64,000 bases of DNA from Azolla caroliniana (lineage: Eukaryota > Polypodiophyta): assembly GCA_043228905.1 (NCBI GenBank), contig JBHGNT010000015.1:19778001-19842000 (forward strand). The letters are read 5' to 3'. Positions 9,915 to 23,204 of the stretch are shown in pieces. The stretch's first letter is position 1. Every line of letters starts with the position of its first letter. The position numbers and the translations under genes were made by a program. The notes under the pieces were generated by a model. The model made no database searches. It was not told the origin of the DNA and saw only the letters and a program-made list of their open reading frames with translations.

Positions 9915-12900
9915 TCATGTTATGAGTTCACTTATCGGGCTCCTATCCATCACATCTGCAGCTGAAGTAGCTGTCTTACACAGCATCGGATCAGCATTTG
10001 GTATTGATGGCACCTAAGCAAAAAATAAACTCTTATCCAATTTGTTTGCTTGATAAATTGTGTAGTAGATTTCAAACAAAAAAACTGAGGTATCAACTAA
10101 CAAGGCCTAAACTCCTGGAATGTTCCAGAGTGTTTTATTTACTTCACCAAATGCTCCGAAGTTTTTTTTTAAATTTCTGCATATCCCAGGACTTTTTATT
10201 CGCCCTAGCTCAACCCTCAAAAGACAGGAAAAAGGGGATGAATCAACCATATAATTGCCCAAGTAGGTCATACAATTGAGAAAAAGGGGAGTTGCATTTA
10301 TCATATTACTGCTCATAGAGCGCATATAATAGCTCTATCAGGGTAGTGTTTTGAAGATAACAAACACTCGGGGCATTCTGGGAATAATAAACACTAAAGC
10401 ACATTTGGGGAAATAAAAAAAAAGGTATTTCAGAATTTTTTCCAAAAATAACAAATCTTACTACAAGAATAGATCATAATGAAAAACATTACTTGTGCAA
10501 GGAGGTCAATTGTGCGTCGCAACAGTCGCGCAAGATCACCTTCATCCATATTGCAGCCCATCATCAACTCTTTCCATGTTACACCAGAAGCCCAAGCCTC
10601 TACCAAACCTACCAATTGATCTTCCAACTCACAAGGTATCTGCAAGGCATTGCATATCACATTAAGATTTTGCTCTTTTGCTTTGATTGAATCGTCACAC
10701 TTGGAAGGAGAAAATAAAATCCACATGAGATACGCACCGTAACTTTATGTTTATTTTGCACATCATATAGCCACTTCCTTCTCTCCCTCAGTGAATCAAT
10801 CACCTTTTCAACATCAGCAGAAGGTCGGTATATATCACTGTATCATTAAAATTGTTATTACATGCTTTATATATTGATTAAGGAAGGTGATATTTATTTC
10901 AGAGAAACTGTCAAATACCACCAACTTTTTCTTTATTTCCCCAAATGCCCCTAAGCTGCTATTAGTTACAAAAATGACCCTGCTCAACCACTGAAAGAGA
11001 GACGGGGATGAATTTACAATATAAGTGAGATAAACAGGATGATTCGACTGAATCATACTTGTTGATCAATGAAGGGATTCCAGGAAATAACGAAAGCTTA
11101 AGAGGCATTTGGGGAAACAAAGAAAAACTTGGGGAAATTTGGAAGTCTTTCCCTACTTATTTTGTCAAATGATACCTCATTCCTATTTGAGGACGAATCT
11201 TGACACCCTCAGAAACGAAACTTGAGCATACAGATGCAAGTTGAGCAGGATTAAGTTTATTCAAATAAGATTCTGAGAAAGCCACAGCCAACCATAGTTC
11301 ATTCACTCCCCTCACAGAAGCAGCAGCTTTACCAAGTGGCAACATCTCATGGGTCTGAGGCATAATTGCTTCTACTTCCTCAAGAACCTTAACAACCTGA
11401 AGAATATACCAGAGACGCAAGATATAACCAAAGACGCAAGGCTTAGAATCATAAAATATTAGAAAAGTGAAGATATCAGATCAATAAATATGTTTTGATT
11501 TGAATGTACAACTACAAAGTGGGGAACTGTTGATCTTGTGTAAAATTGATAACATTGTTATAAGGGAAAAAGTGTATACAAGTATATAGTGTAGACAATG
11601 TAGACATCATCTTTAAGAGAAGATGAATATTGGTTAAAGAGGAGCTTTAGGTGTTAATAATGAAATTTGTGCTAGGGCATGGAAAACAGCAGAAACAATA
11701 ATAATGAAATACGGTACCTGGAGAAACTCTTGCCATCCACTTGGCTGCATTTCATTAATTCTGGCAGCTAATTTTGACCTCTTCACCTTTAGTTGAGCTA
11801 TCTTTGCATCGCGTAATTTTGTTTGCCCTACCATATGCCAATACTCTTTGCTTGCCCTTGTTGCCTTCATCTCCTTCTTGATCCGAACTACTTTCCTACG
11901 TTGTTCCCTATGAGCTTGTACTGCAGTAACTACCTCTTCAGGCATCTAGATACCACCAACAAAGAAAAGAGGAAATGAGAAACATTTGAATCATTAAGGA
12001 GGTAATTTACAATGAAAATGATAGTCATTAGTTTGCAGGGAAACATATATATTACCAGTGAGTTTTCAGTTCCACTCTCAGTAGGGACATTCATACTCCA
12101 AGACCATGTGTCCAAGGATCCATTCAATGACCATACATGAGTTATATAGCCTTTCCCAGACTTCCCCACCATCTCCCATCGTTCCGTTTGGTTTGGAAGT
12201 TTGTGTGTTAGGATATCTCTGACACTCTCTTTGAAAGCATCACTTATCACAGATTGGAAAATGTTGTGCACAGCTGTGGCACTGAATGCATACCAGAAAT
12301 TATCTGATCCAAGTCCGAGAAAAAAAAGAAGCTTCTCGTGTGCTTGTATCCCATCAACACTTGCAATTGCAGGTACCGCTGAGGATGAATCAAATACATT
12401 ATTTACATCTTCATGTAATTCAGTATCCACCTGGGATCAAATGAATTAAGGAATAATCACTCATCCATCAATTGAAATGTATGGTGAAACTCTATGTGGA
12501 TATAGAATTGCAACTAGATGACACAATTCATGTATCTTTCAGTTAGGAAAAAACAAAATTCTGGATACAACAGTAAGTGTGGATTATATCTTGTAGTAAT
12601 TAGTCTTCTACGTTCAACATTTATCCTGGAAATTATTTGTCTGCTCCCTCTCATGGCTAAATAGAAAAGATTTAGAAAAGAGAATACCGATGCCTCTTGG
12701 ATCAAGAAGGATGGATCTGTAAGCAGGCCAAAGCACATAACAGGTACTAGTGTCTCATTTCCAGTATGGGCATCAATGTATGATATACTGAGAGGCAGAT
12801 ACTCTTGTTTTCCAATAGCCTCCTGAAGAATTGGCTGAAGTAATGATAACTTCTTCTGCTCAGATTGTTTTTGCAGTACTTTCATGAGATCCTTCTCTAC

Positions 12901-15900
12901 CTAGAGATAGATAAAGCACAGTATTTTATTTAACCTGCCACATATAGCATATCAGTAATCTTTTAAGACGGACAAGGAGAAACCTTCATCTTTTCTTTTA
13001 ACGCCATGTATTCTTTTATTTCTTCCTCTGATACCACACTTCTAACATCTGCAATCTCAACATTTTGCAACTGCGCAATTCTGTCATCAAGCCTTTCGAT
13101 TTCCTGCATTGCCTCCACTTTTACTTCACTACCCACATAATTCCCAAAACTTTGTTCAATCAAAGCACGGGCCTCTTCTAATGTTCTCCCTTTCCTCAAC
13201 ACTTTACCATCAGGTGATTTCATGCTCTGTCAGATAAAACAGAATATTCATAAAAAATATAAGTGTGAATCACTCTGCTATATTTCATTTACATAAAACA
13301 CATCAATAAGAAAGAAAGTGACATGAACCTGACTAGGAAAATTTCTCTATCACTTGGAAAGTGCTGAGTTACATAGTCTGAGACAGATTGTACATATTTT
13401 ACATAAATATTGAAATGAATTTTATGGAAAATAATCAATAGCACTTCTTAAAATTTTCAAGTTTCTGAGATGGTTGATATGGAATAAATAATGCAAATGA
13501 AACTGATCTGAATAGGTTTGCATGATTATCCAAGAGAAAAAGGAAGAAGAAATATATGTTAATAAGAACATAATTTCTATACCTCAAATTTACTCAAATG
13601 ATAAATGGAGTCATGAACACACCCGCCCAAATGAGATGGATATCCATGCGGTCATACAGCTTCACTATCACATGTACTGTGCAAGAAATGACGTTCATAA
13701 TAGGTCACGTTTAAGATTGATGGTGTTCTACTTAGCCTAACAACGTCCAAAGGATGGACATATCACTTACAGGTTTATATATTAGTCGCTAATTGTTCTG
13801 GTTCCAGAAAAAGTTTATCACTTATCACTTTTCATTAGTTGTGCCTCATATATAAGGTAGGGCAAGTTATTTCTGTAGAGGACAATAAAATATAGCACTC
13901 ATTGGAATCTCCTGAATAGAACTCTTAGTAAATAATAAAGATCCCAATTTAAGGGATAGTGTTTATTTGTTGGATAATATTTTGGGAATTTCCCAAAATG
14001 TGATCAATCAAACTAACAGGAAATTGCAACTGAATAAATGTTTATTTTTTCATTAGAACTCCATGAAGGTCTATCACAATTATATCATCCATTACACACA
14101 ATTTTAGTAATATATATTACAAATAGAACATTAAGTCATCTTAGAAACTGAGAGTACACATAATTATACATATATCTTCTTACAGCCAACTTATAGCTCA
14201 TATACGTTTTTGCCAGTAACAAGAAGATCTTATTGATGAAAGTGGTCCAAAAAAGGTAAACAAACTACCAAAACATATCAAATGCCAAAATTGTGCTACC
14301 TAACCAAGGGAAATGGGTACAAAAATAAAAAATTATTAATCTTACCAACACTCAACGTCTTTGAGTAATAAGGTAATATGATGCAATGCCCTCTATTAAT
14401 TGCACGAAAATGCTAAGAGAAAGAAAGGATCATCTAAAATTGTCAAGGCTTCTAATTCATTTATTGAAACTCAAAGGAAAGTACATACCGACAAAAGATT
14501 AAGAACCATGCCATATGATGCTGTGAACTGAGAAATAAGAGGATCTGGACCAGCAAAGAGCAATTTGCATGCTTCTTCTGCTCCTTCAAATGGTGTTTGA
14601 ACTAATACAACATTACCACGCTCATCTAATCCCCTCCGTCCTGCTCTACCAGCCATTTGAAGCATTGAATTTGAGCTGAGAAGTGTATGACCCGTATCAC
14701 CTCTTTTGCTTAGTGATGAGAGAACAGTTGTTCGAGCTGGCATATTGATACCTGCAGCCAATGTCTCTGTTGCAAAAACAACTTTAACCAATCCTTTCTG
14801 GAAAAGCTCCTCAATGAATGCTTTCCATAGAGGTAGGCAACCAGCATGATGAGAAGCAAACCCACGTAGCAGTGATGATACCGATGAATCTCTTACAGCA
14901 TCAGGATGCTCTTTTCTAAAAGATGTCAAGGCTTCAGAAACCTGTTGCTGTTCATCCTCTGATAATAATTGGATATCTTGCACGTAGTGAGTGGCTGTAT
15001 CACAACCTTTACGGCTGAAAATAAACCAAATGGCTGGCAGCATTCTTTTATATTTCAGTTGCTTCAATGTTTCTTCCACTCGAGGAACCTTCATAACATC
15101 ACATCAAATACACGATTTGATCAATGTAAGACGATTAAACTACTTGAACTTGACAAACTGTTGCTGTAAATCCGTGTGTTATAAAGTTTTGCCCCATTTT
15201 CCATGGTATGTATTGTACATATGCTTATAAGACTAGGCTTTCAAATTTAGTATTGTGTGTGTGACCAAGTGTGTGTGCAATGGGAATAAAGAAAAAAAAG
15301 AACAAAAATGATACTTACATCCATAAAAAGTAATGCATGCACAGGATTTACAATCTAATTTGGGGCACACGCACTTGTAAACATAACTTGCGAAGGTTAA
15401 GGAAACATTATGATTTTGAACAGTTTGATTGAGAGTACTGAAAACCTGTTTCTTGGTATTCTTTCGCTACCTTAACCAACAAACAAGCACAACATTACAG
15501 AGTACCAACAGGCTGAGAATGTTTAACACATTCAAAAAAACTGTGCCCTGACATATAGACCTGAAGATGTGAATGAAAGAAACCCACAAGTAGAGCTAAA
15601 AATAACTATAAACTTAACACAACATGATCAGTCTGTGCACTTTGCCAGTTCCTTCAAACCACTTTCACAGACATCCTATTACTAGTCTCCTACAGCGGCT
15701 CATAGAACTATTCCTGGTAAGTTCTCCAAGTTAATGACATAATGAAATGTGAAAATCCACAAATTGTTGGGCTTTGAATGTCATATCATATTAAAAAGGA
15801 TCTGAAAGCATTACACAAGGATCTACATACCAACATATGAGAAGGATAATTGACTGAGACAAAACAAATAACAAACTGAAGTGTGCGAGGTTTTCTAACC

Positions 15901-18900
15901 TGCCTACGCCGTAGGAATTGTATTTCATCATCAGATAAGGTAGCAGGTTTCACAATCTCTCCTTTCTTACGCTGGCGAGTTTTATTTTCCCTACTCTTTT
16001 GTCCTTTGCCACTCTTTGGATCTGTAAAGTTATTAACATCTGGGTTATATACATTGGCACTTCTTCCACCACTTTCATCAGGTAGATACCTGGCCAATGA
16101 CAATCTCCTACAAAAACAAAATCAGCATGCCCTTAGACCATCACTTGCATGACATTCTTCACCAGATATATCAGTTCATTTAAGGTTTATGTTAAGTTCT
16201 GACTGGTCATAAGTTGGCATCAGCTGAAGAATTTGATCCATAACTTTTGTTCTACTTAATTATGTGTATATTATAATCGGAAGATGTATAAAAATAAAAT
16301 AAATACATTATTTCAAGACCCATCCTAGTTAAAGGCAGAAATTAACTAGAACAGATTTAACAGCATCCAGATCCTACTGCAAGTACCAATCAAAGATACT
16401 GAATTTATGGTCGAAGTAAGTCATATCCTATGGAAATGAGTATGGATGCTATTTTAAGGCTCTAACACTTCCATGCAGCCTTTCTGTTTCGCATTCTTAA
16501 GAGGTAAATCTGATGCAGTACCATATATGTGCATTCGACATGCAAGGGATGGTTGGATGTGTGGGAGGGGAGTCAATCAAGAAGAATTAGGACTTCACCT
16601 ATTCATCTCTGTGGCGTCTTCATTCAGCAAAGGTGACAATGAATAGCGAGTAGAGAAATGCCAAGTCAAAGGCACAGGTCTTCGTCTTGAAGTAACTAAT
16701 TCAGTAGGACCATGCACCTATAAAGAACAACTAGAGATAGAGAAATTAAGTCAATCCCGATAAGCTTTGATGCATCTCAAAAAGTTGCATGCTTTTAGAT
16801 AATGTTCATACTGAAATTAACCTGGCCAATCCAACCAGCAAGCTCTTCGGCATTTGCAACTGTTGCAGAAAGACAAATAAGCTGGACATCCTTCGGGCAA
16901 TAGATGACCTGCAGAGAAGCATGCATTTGATTATAAACGCAGATAAAAAGGGGGTCCCATCATGAAATTGAAGCTTCCGCAAGCATACAGTTTCCTCCCA
17001 AACAGTGCCCCGTGAAATGTCGCTAAGGTAATGAACTTCATCGAGCACAATTGCAGAGACATTGTGCAATTGATCTCCTTCTTTAGGTGTCCCTATGCTG
17101 CAATTAAAAAACAACAATCTCAATGATAGTTAGTATAATTCTTAAGGATATTGGAAACAAAGGCCACTAAACAGTAATAAATTATTTTCTAAGATCATGT
17201 GTGACGCTTAAATGCTAAGTTGAATGGATATACAAATATCACTTTGTTAGCATAAAGAAACATGCATTATTTGAGACAAAAAGCAACTCACAGACATTTG
17301 ATAAAGCATATTGCGCAAAATTTCTGTGGTCATAATCAGAATTGGGGCATCTCTATTTAATGCTGCATCGCCGGTAAGGATACCAACATTTTCTTCTCCA
17401 AAAATGTCCCTGAAATGTTTATACAGTAAACCTATGGAGACCCACTAAATAAATTCTCATGATAGCTTATTGAACAAAAAGATACCTGAATTCACGGAAT
17501 TTTTGATTTGACAGTGCCTTTAGAGGTGTAGTATAAAACACCCTTTTCTGCATTGCAAAAGATGCTGCTGCAGCACATTCGGCAATCAGAGTTTTCCCAC
17601 TACTGGTAGGAGCACATACAACTACAGAGGAACCCTTCAAAAACCCTTCTACAGCCAATCTCTGCAGGTTGCATGTAATCAAATTAGAGTCATATAAACA
17701 TTCGGGATTAAGTTCAAGATGCACATCTGGAAAAATCACAATATGGGAATCTCATTCTAAATACTGCCAATTCTCGAAGGGCAAGTGTACCATCGCTGAG
17801 ATGGCTTCCTTAAAAGAACCTTATAGTTCATTCCAATGCATGATCCCTTGGAAAAGTAAGTACAACTCAAGTTTCATGATAAAAAAATGGAGACCAATTT
17901 ACAATCTCTATTGTGTGTCAACGTTTGTTTCGATCTTTCAAAGTAGGTCATATGATTTTTTACTCTTCTTAGTAGAAATACTCAACTGCCAATGAAAACA
18001 AAATTCTCAGCATGTAACAGTATTTGGAAAGAAAAGGAACAGACTGCTGCCTATAGTTCAAGTTCTCTTTGCTTGATCTTGGGGGAATAGCAATAGGAAA
18101 ACAGAACATTAATTATTTGCAATTAGCACTACCAGTCATTCATGCTGTTTACCATTCCATATAAAAGAAGTTCCCTGATGATGTTATTTTCTAGAACAAG
18201 TCCCTGAAATATATCAATGAGGAAGTCATAAAGCACAGGAAGGTCACCACAATTCAACTAGTTCTCACTCACGTTTTATACAGCTGCTATGGGTTTCACA
18301 GACTGGTATGTTCTAGTAGAAGTACCTTACAAAGAACTGTATGCCATCGACTTTAAACAAAAAAAATCACCTGAAATTTGTCGATGCGAAAGTCATAAAG
18401 TGCAGAAAGATCCCGAGAAGTTATGCGATATTCCAAATCCTCTCTTTTTCTGCGAGACAGTTCCTGTACTTTTTGCCGCATTTCTGCTTTTCGATCAAGG
18501 ACAAAGTCATCAATGCTGACAGGTTCTTCTCCATCTCCTTCTTCTTCCTCTTCTATTTCATCCTCTTCCTCGGATTCTTCCAAATTGAGAAAATCTTCAA
18601 GCATGACATCATCGGCAATTTCGTCACTTTCATCATCATCGCTGGCATCTTCGTCCTCCTCGTCATAGTGTTCCTGATATAATAAGAAATTATGGGAAAA
18701 TACCGAAACAATTAAGAAATTCAGCAAAAGCTTTATATATTTCAACAAGATTTTGTTCTCCCTTTTAGCGTAATCTGACCTGCATTTTGGCCTGATTTTT
18801 GGCTCCCATTTCATGCATGATATGATAGGAGATTATTAAGAAAATACCACAATGTTTGTTTTTAAATAGCCAAATGTCTAAGAACATCATCGTATTTTAT

Positions 18901-20211
18901 TTGAAGACCAGAAATTCAAACAATGATCTTTGCATGAAACACTCTGAATTCTTTACAGTTTTGCGGGAAATTAGCATTTGTTCACTTACTCAATGTTTTA
19001 ACCAGAAATCCCAAAATTGAGACTATTGCCCAGGAAACATTTATCCGCAAGAATATAATACGTAATTTATACAATGCATAGTTCTATCTCATTCTGCTAT
19101 AAACATTTTCAACCAGATATGAAATTTTTTATCTTGCATGAAATAGTACTAAAAACCAACATGAATTAAAGGAATTGAGCAAAAGTTCAAATATCCAATC
19201 TGCATAAAATGTGTTTTTTCAGCTTCCTTTTCATGCATGAAATAATGGGAAACTATAACACGCCGATTTAGAACTTATGCAAATTTAGGAGTGAATCTAG
19301 ATGTTTCTACCTGATTTTGTTCCTTTATAAAAATAATCCAGATAATTTAATTTTCGATTTTCATTTTAATATGATTGAGAAATTCTAAAGATACTGAGGA
19401 AAAAATAAAACAATACATGAATTTAGAAGCGAATTTACATATTTCGACTTGATTTCATTCTTGAAAATATTTTCAATAGGGATTTTGGGATGTATTGGAA
19501 AATTTACAAATAATAGAAAGTATAAAATACAACAAATTCACAAGAATTCAGCGGAGAATGCAGATGCTTCTGCCTGATTTCGTTGCTCTATAAAAAATTT
19601 CTAGCAGAAAGTTAGCAATTTCAATCTTCACCAAGTGCATTGTAAGCTTTTTATTGAATTATCAAAAACCATGACAAAATTACCGCAATTATGTGGCAAT
19701 TCTGCAGAGAATTTGCATACTTCTACCTGATTTTGTTCTCTTTGTAAGCATTTTCAAGCTGTCATTTTATGAGCAGACACCGCATATTTATGGATACTGA
19801 GCCGCAAATTTACAACTTTCTAGGGGCATTATATTCTCGTCGTAAGAAACAAACAATAATAATAATTCTCTATCTGTATTTTGGCACTGAATGAGATTGC
19901 ACCTTTTTTCCTAATACTGCCTGATCCGAGCCTGATAACGAAGCTTTGTCATTTGTAGATAATGTGCTAGAGCTGGAAAACAATGTGCTCTGCGCAAGAA
20001 AGGCGTTCCTTCCTTTGTCTTCTTCTGCTGCTTCTCTAGATGCGATTAAGTGAGCAAAGAGACGAGGGGAGCTGGAGAGCAAGAAGAGTCGATGGTTTCT
20101 GCAGGGGGGGAAGAAGGCCAGCGGCGGCGGATACTTCTGGTAATAGGAATAAGAAGAAGGAGAGAAAGGAGGAGAAGGAGAAGTGAAGGAAGAAGTGCAG
20201 AGCGACGCCAT
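9915..20211 (-). CDS. ISE2: chloroplastic DExH-box RNA helicase DExH15/ISE2
   Basis: Superfamily 2 (Ski2/Mtr4-like) RNA helicase of the plastid, needed in Arabidopsis for chloroplast RNA processing and plasmodesmal control. I place 17 exons: 19903-20211, 18371-18673, 17486-17661, 17296-17409, 16989-17097, 16822-16908, 16599-16717, 15900-16107, 14489-15088, 12984-13226, 12688-12900, 12056-12430, 11718-11945, 11176-11396, 10738-10837, 10493-10639, 9915-10013. All keep frame and give about 1216 aa, near the family's roughly 1170. Residues 1 to about 90 are Ser-rich and transit-peptide-like. An acidic tract lies at about 105-150, Walker A APTSSGKT near 221, DEVH near 320, LSAT near 346 and [10 protein letters not shown] near 619; the C-terminus is DSHCT-like with [19 protein letters not shown]. 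The start at 20211 was chosen over an in-frame ATG at 20271 because MASLC opens the transit-like region. The 3' edge of exon 4 is ambiguous: donor at 17295 keeps frame, while the stronger-looking GTGAGT at 17291 does not. Confidence 0.93.
10095..10440. repeat. MITE-like repeat in the last intron of ISE2
   Basis: The left side carries CACCAAATGCTCCGAAG and the right side GGGCATTCTGGG and ACATTTGGGGAAAT blocks in roughly inverted arrangement. It shares a central GGGGATGAAT.(N).ATATAA block and 'accccaaatgcc'-like ends with the repeat at about 10903-11150. I cannot fix its exact termini or a TSD. Confidence 0.45.
10903..11155. repeat. MITE-like inverted repeat in an ISE2 intron
   Basis: The left end contains TTTCCCCAAATGCCCCTAAG and the right end CTTAAGAGGCATTTGGGGAA, near-perfect complements about 150 bp apart. 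This is a fold-back sequence inside the intron between exons 14 and 15 of the ISE2-like gene. It is related to the 10095-10440 repeat. Confidence 0.65.
19300..19760. repeat. degenerate tandem repeat in ISE2 intron 1
   Basis: Variants of CTTCTACCTGATTTTGTTC recur at about 19307, 19445, 19565 and 19725, each followed by an AT-rich block and a TTTTCAA segment, giving a period of roughly 120-160 bp. The intron (18674-19902) is one of the two longest in the gene. The units are too diverged for a recent array. Confidence 0.6.
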
Positions 20212-20290
20212 CGCCGAGCAGGAGGCGGCGAGAGCGTCTTCCTGCTGCTCCCTAAGTTTTAATCTGTGCACAGGCAGGAATCGAACTCTG

Positions 20291-20293
<3 letters not shown>

Positions 20294-20327
<34 letters not shown>
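20294..20327. repeat. (CT)n microsatellite upstream of ISE2
   Basis: About 17 CT units lie about 80 bp upstream of the ISE2 start codon (GA on the coding strand), in the presumed 5' leader. Confidence 0.9.
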
Positions 20328-20330
<3 letters not shown>

Positions 20331-20410
20331 TCTTTCAAAAGATGAGAGGAGGATAAACATTCATCCTCTGTCAAAAAGGATAAGAAAATAATACATACAT
20401 ACATACCATT

Positions 20411-21409
20411 CATAGAACGTAATATTCGTGTTCGTGCAAGAATTCAAACGTTTGAAAACGTTTGAAAACGAGCACGTTTGAAAAGGGAAAAGTATATGCT
20501 CCTTTTCTTATTTTCTTTTTTCTATATATATAAATATTATAAATTTATCTCGCCTTAGTGGTGACAAGACGTGTTGTTATTGTCTTATGTGTTGGGTTCA
20601 ATTCCCAATTTCCACATCTTTCCTTACTTAGTACCATGTCATATCAAAATTTTATGTTAGTGTTATTTTAGATTTTTCTTTTTGTTTACTAATTTTGTTG
20701 TTGCAAATGGTAAGTTGCCATGCTACTAATGTTTGTTTTTTGTGTTCAATTCCCAACTTTCTCATATCCTCTTGTTAGTGTCATGGCAAAATTTTATGTT
20801 AGTGTCATGTCCCTTTTTTTTCTTTTACTTTCATTTTTTGTTATTAGAAATTAGCTCATCTTAATGGCAAGTTCTTATGCTACTATTGCCTATGTCATGT
20901 TTTCTTCATATTCTCGAATATACGTTTTATGAGTTTTTTATCGTTTCTTCTTTTCTTCTTTTTCGATCTTTCTTTGTTATTAGAAATTAACTCACCCTCG
21001 TAGTAAGTTGTTATGCTACTATTGCCTATGTCATGTTTGCTTCATATTCTTGAATGTACGTGTTATGAGTTTTTGAATGTTTGATTATAATTTATAATGT
21101 CATATTTGATTCAATCTCTTTAGTTCATACTCCTTTTTTTGTAAAGTTCTAAAGTGAGGATCAAGACAAGACATCCCAAAGGTATGCATGTGATACAATG
21201 CAAATATTGCAACCATACTTATGTTGGTGGTTCACAATGGATTAGAGTCCACTTATTGGAATTGAGAGTGAATCAATATATAATATAGACCCTGGTCAAT
21301 CCAATCAAACTTGTCAACCCAATCCAACTTTGAGATGATTTACCATACACGTATGATTGAATCATTCTCGAATGTGAATGCACGTATGATACGTATGGTT
21401 CATTCTATG
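20411..21409. mobile_element. larger TIR element related to the CATAG MITE family
   Basis: The left end CATAGAACGTAATATTCG and right end CGTATGGTTCATTCTATG match the termini of the 8698-8943 MITE. The roughly 1 kb interior holds three or four degraded repeats of a SINE-like unit, with GTGGTGACAAG then GGGTTCAATTCCC boxes near 20555-20610 and weaker echoes near 20700, 20860 and 20990. I see no clean TSD because both ends sit in ATAC-type microsatellite. It could be one element or two MITE ends flanking unrelated repeats. Confidence 0.5.
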
Positions 21410-21415
21410 CATGAT

Positions 21416-21562
21416 ACATTACATACATACATACATGATACATTCATTAAAATACATACATACATACATACATGATATATTCATTAAAATACATTCATTC
21501 ATTCATTCATTCATTCATTCATTCATTCATTCATTCATTCATTATAATACATACATACATTA
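21416..21562. repeat. (ACAT)n and (CATT)n microsatellites
   Basis: ATACATAC-type runs are broken by a (CATT)n stretch of about 13 units near 21491-21542. The array lies between two CATAG-family elements. Confidence 0.9.
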
Positions 21563-21595
21563 ACATACATACATGGATGGTCATGACTAAACGGC

Positions 21596-21872
21596 CATAG
21601 TACGAAGCATATGTGCCATTCGCATTCGTGAACATTCTTACCACTCGAGTATGAAAAAACACCCTCGAAGTATGGTAAATACCACACTCTTTGCACTCAT
21701 TATTTATTATAAGGTAACTTCTTCTTCTTTTTTAGGGTAAGAAAGTTAAGGTAAGTTAAGGTAAAAAGTGTTAAAAAGAAAAACACAAGAATGTTTTAAT
21801 AACATATGCATTCGTTTGCAAACGTATGAAAACGAATGTTTGGGCTAACGAATGTGAATAGTACATACTATG
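21596..21872. mobile_element. CATAG-family MITE, copy B
   Basis: A 277 bp element begins CATAGTACGAAGCATATG and ends AATAGTACATACTATG. Internal blocks (TTCGCATTCGTGAACATT, ATTATTTATTATAAGGTAA) match copy A at 8698-8943 and the copy at 54064-54325. The flanks do not show a convincing TSD. Confidence 0.7.
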
Positions 21873-23204
21873 ACCGAACCCATTAACCAGATCTTAAATA
21901 GTAGCTCTTGCATCTCTCCTGAAGCATAAAACACTTCATTTGCTAGTGTGGAGAGTTCTATGATCGGGTCTTGGAGTATTCCCCAACTTCTTATGTGTCC
22001 AAATTAATTGACTCCTTTTGTCGCAACCTTGCACACAAGCTCCATGTGAAGCTCGATCGCCGCGTGCTGTGAGCGACTCATCGAATGCAGAGCGTTGATC
22101 ACGATCTCCATCTATGTTATGGTTTCTAATCTTGCCACCTTTGAGGTTTATTTCTCATTCCTTTGCTTAGTTTATCTTGGGATTTGTTCAACATTACCTT
22201 TCTTGCTTCCATTGTGTCTCATGCAATGGTGGTGAGTTTTGGCTTGCTTGAGCAATTCCTTGCTTTTTCGTTTTTCTTTGGTCTAGTAGCCATTCCTTAT
22301 CTTGTTGATCCAAGGTTATTAAAGTAAACTAATATGCACTACCACAATATGTGTGCCCTAATGCAACAACACTACAAGAATACCTACAAAATGGATAATC
22401 AATTTGGGTTGACATGTTGAAACTAGATAAACAATAAGACCACAAACACAACGAAGATACAACTCGCTACAAGATAGAGAGACAATGATTAAGACAACTA
22501 TTGAGGGTGGCAACAAAACTAGAAAGTGTTTTATCTCCAAGCCATAGATTACCTCCTTATATAATTAAGGTTGGATGGTTCACACACAAGTTGGGGCAGC
22601 TAAATTTCAGGCTTAGTGCATCCAGTTTACAACTATCTCTCACCAATAGCCAACACATAGAACTTGGGAGTTAACTATGTTCATCAATGTACACTTTTAG
22701 GAACCATCAATATACAATGTATTTAGGAAACTACCTACATATACTTATACATAGATCCTACAAACAATTTATGAAGGAAACCATCTCCCAAATTACATGC
22801 ATGTCATGTCATTAGATCCATTATCTTTATCAATCCATAATTGTGGTGGAAGCAGGTTGCAAAAACACTCTTTCTAAGTGCATTTGCAAGTTTTCAAATG
22901 TTTGCACTTTTAGCAATTTGATGTTTTTCTTTTCAACACAATCTTGAATAAAGTGATGAGACACTTCCATAACATACCTTGATTTCTAATTTAGTATTTA
23001 TTCATTAGCAAATTTGGGTTCTCAATAGACTTTGCTCAAACTCATGTAGGCTAACAATGGGGTACTAAGGGGCTTGTCTCCATCCAAATGGAATATACCC
23101 GAGCACCTTAGTGATATATTCACATTCACATACATGAATCCTCTTATTCTTTCTCTCTCAAGCTATCTATGCATTGCATATATGCTTCACCCCTTCTAGA
23201 CCTT
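21873..23204. other. intergenic, no gene seen
   Basis: AT-rich DNA. I see no convincing coding frame, RNA gene or repeat boundary. Confidence 0.5.

Noticed and set aside
18423-18668. Plus-strand Ser-rich frame
   Set aside because: It is the antisense of the acidic tract in ISE2 exon 2.
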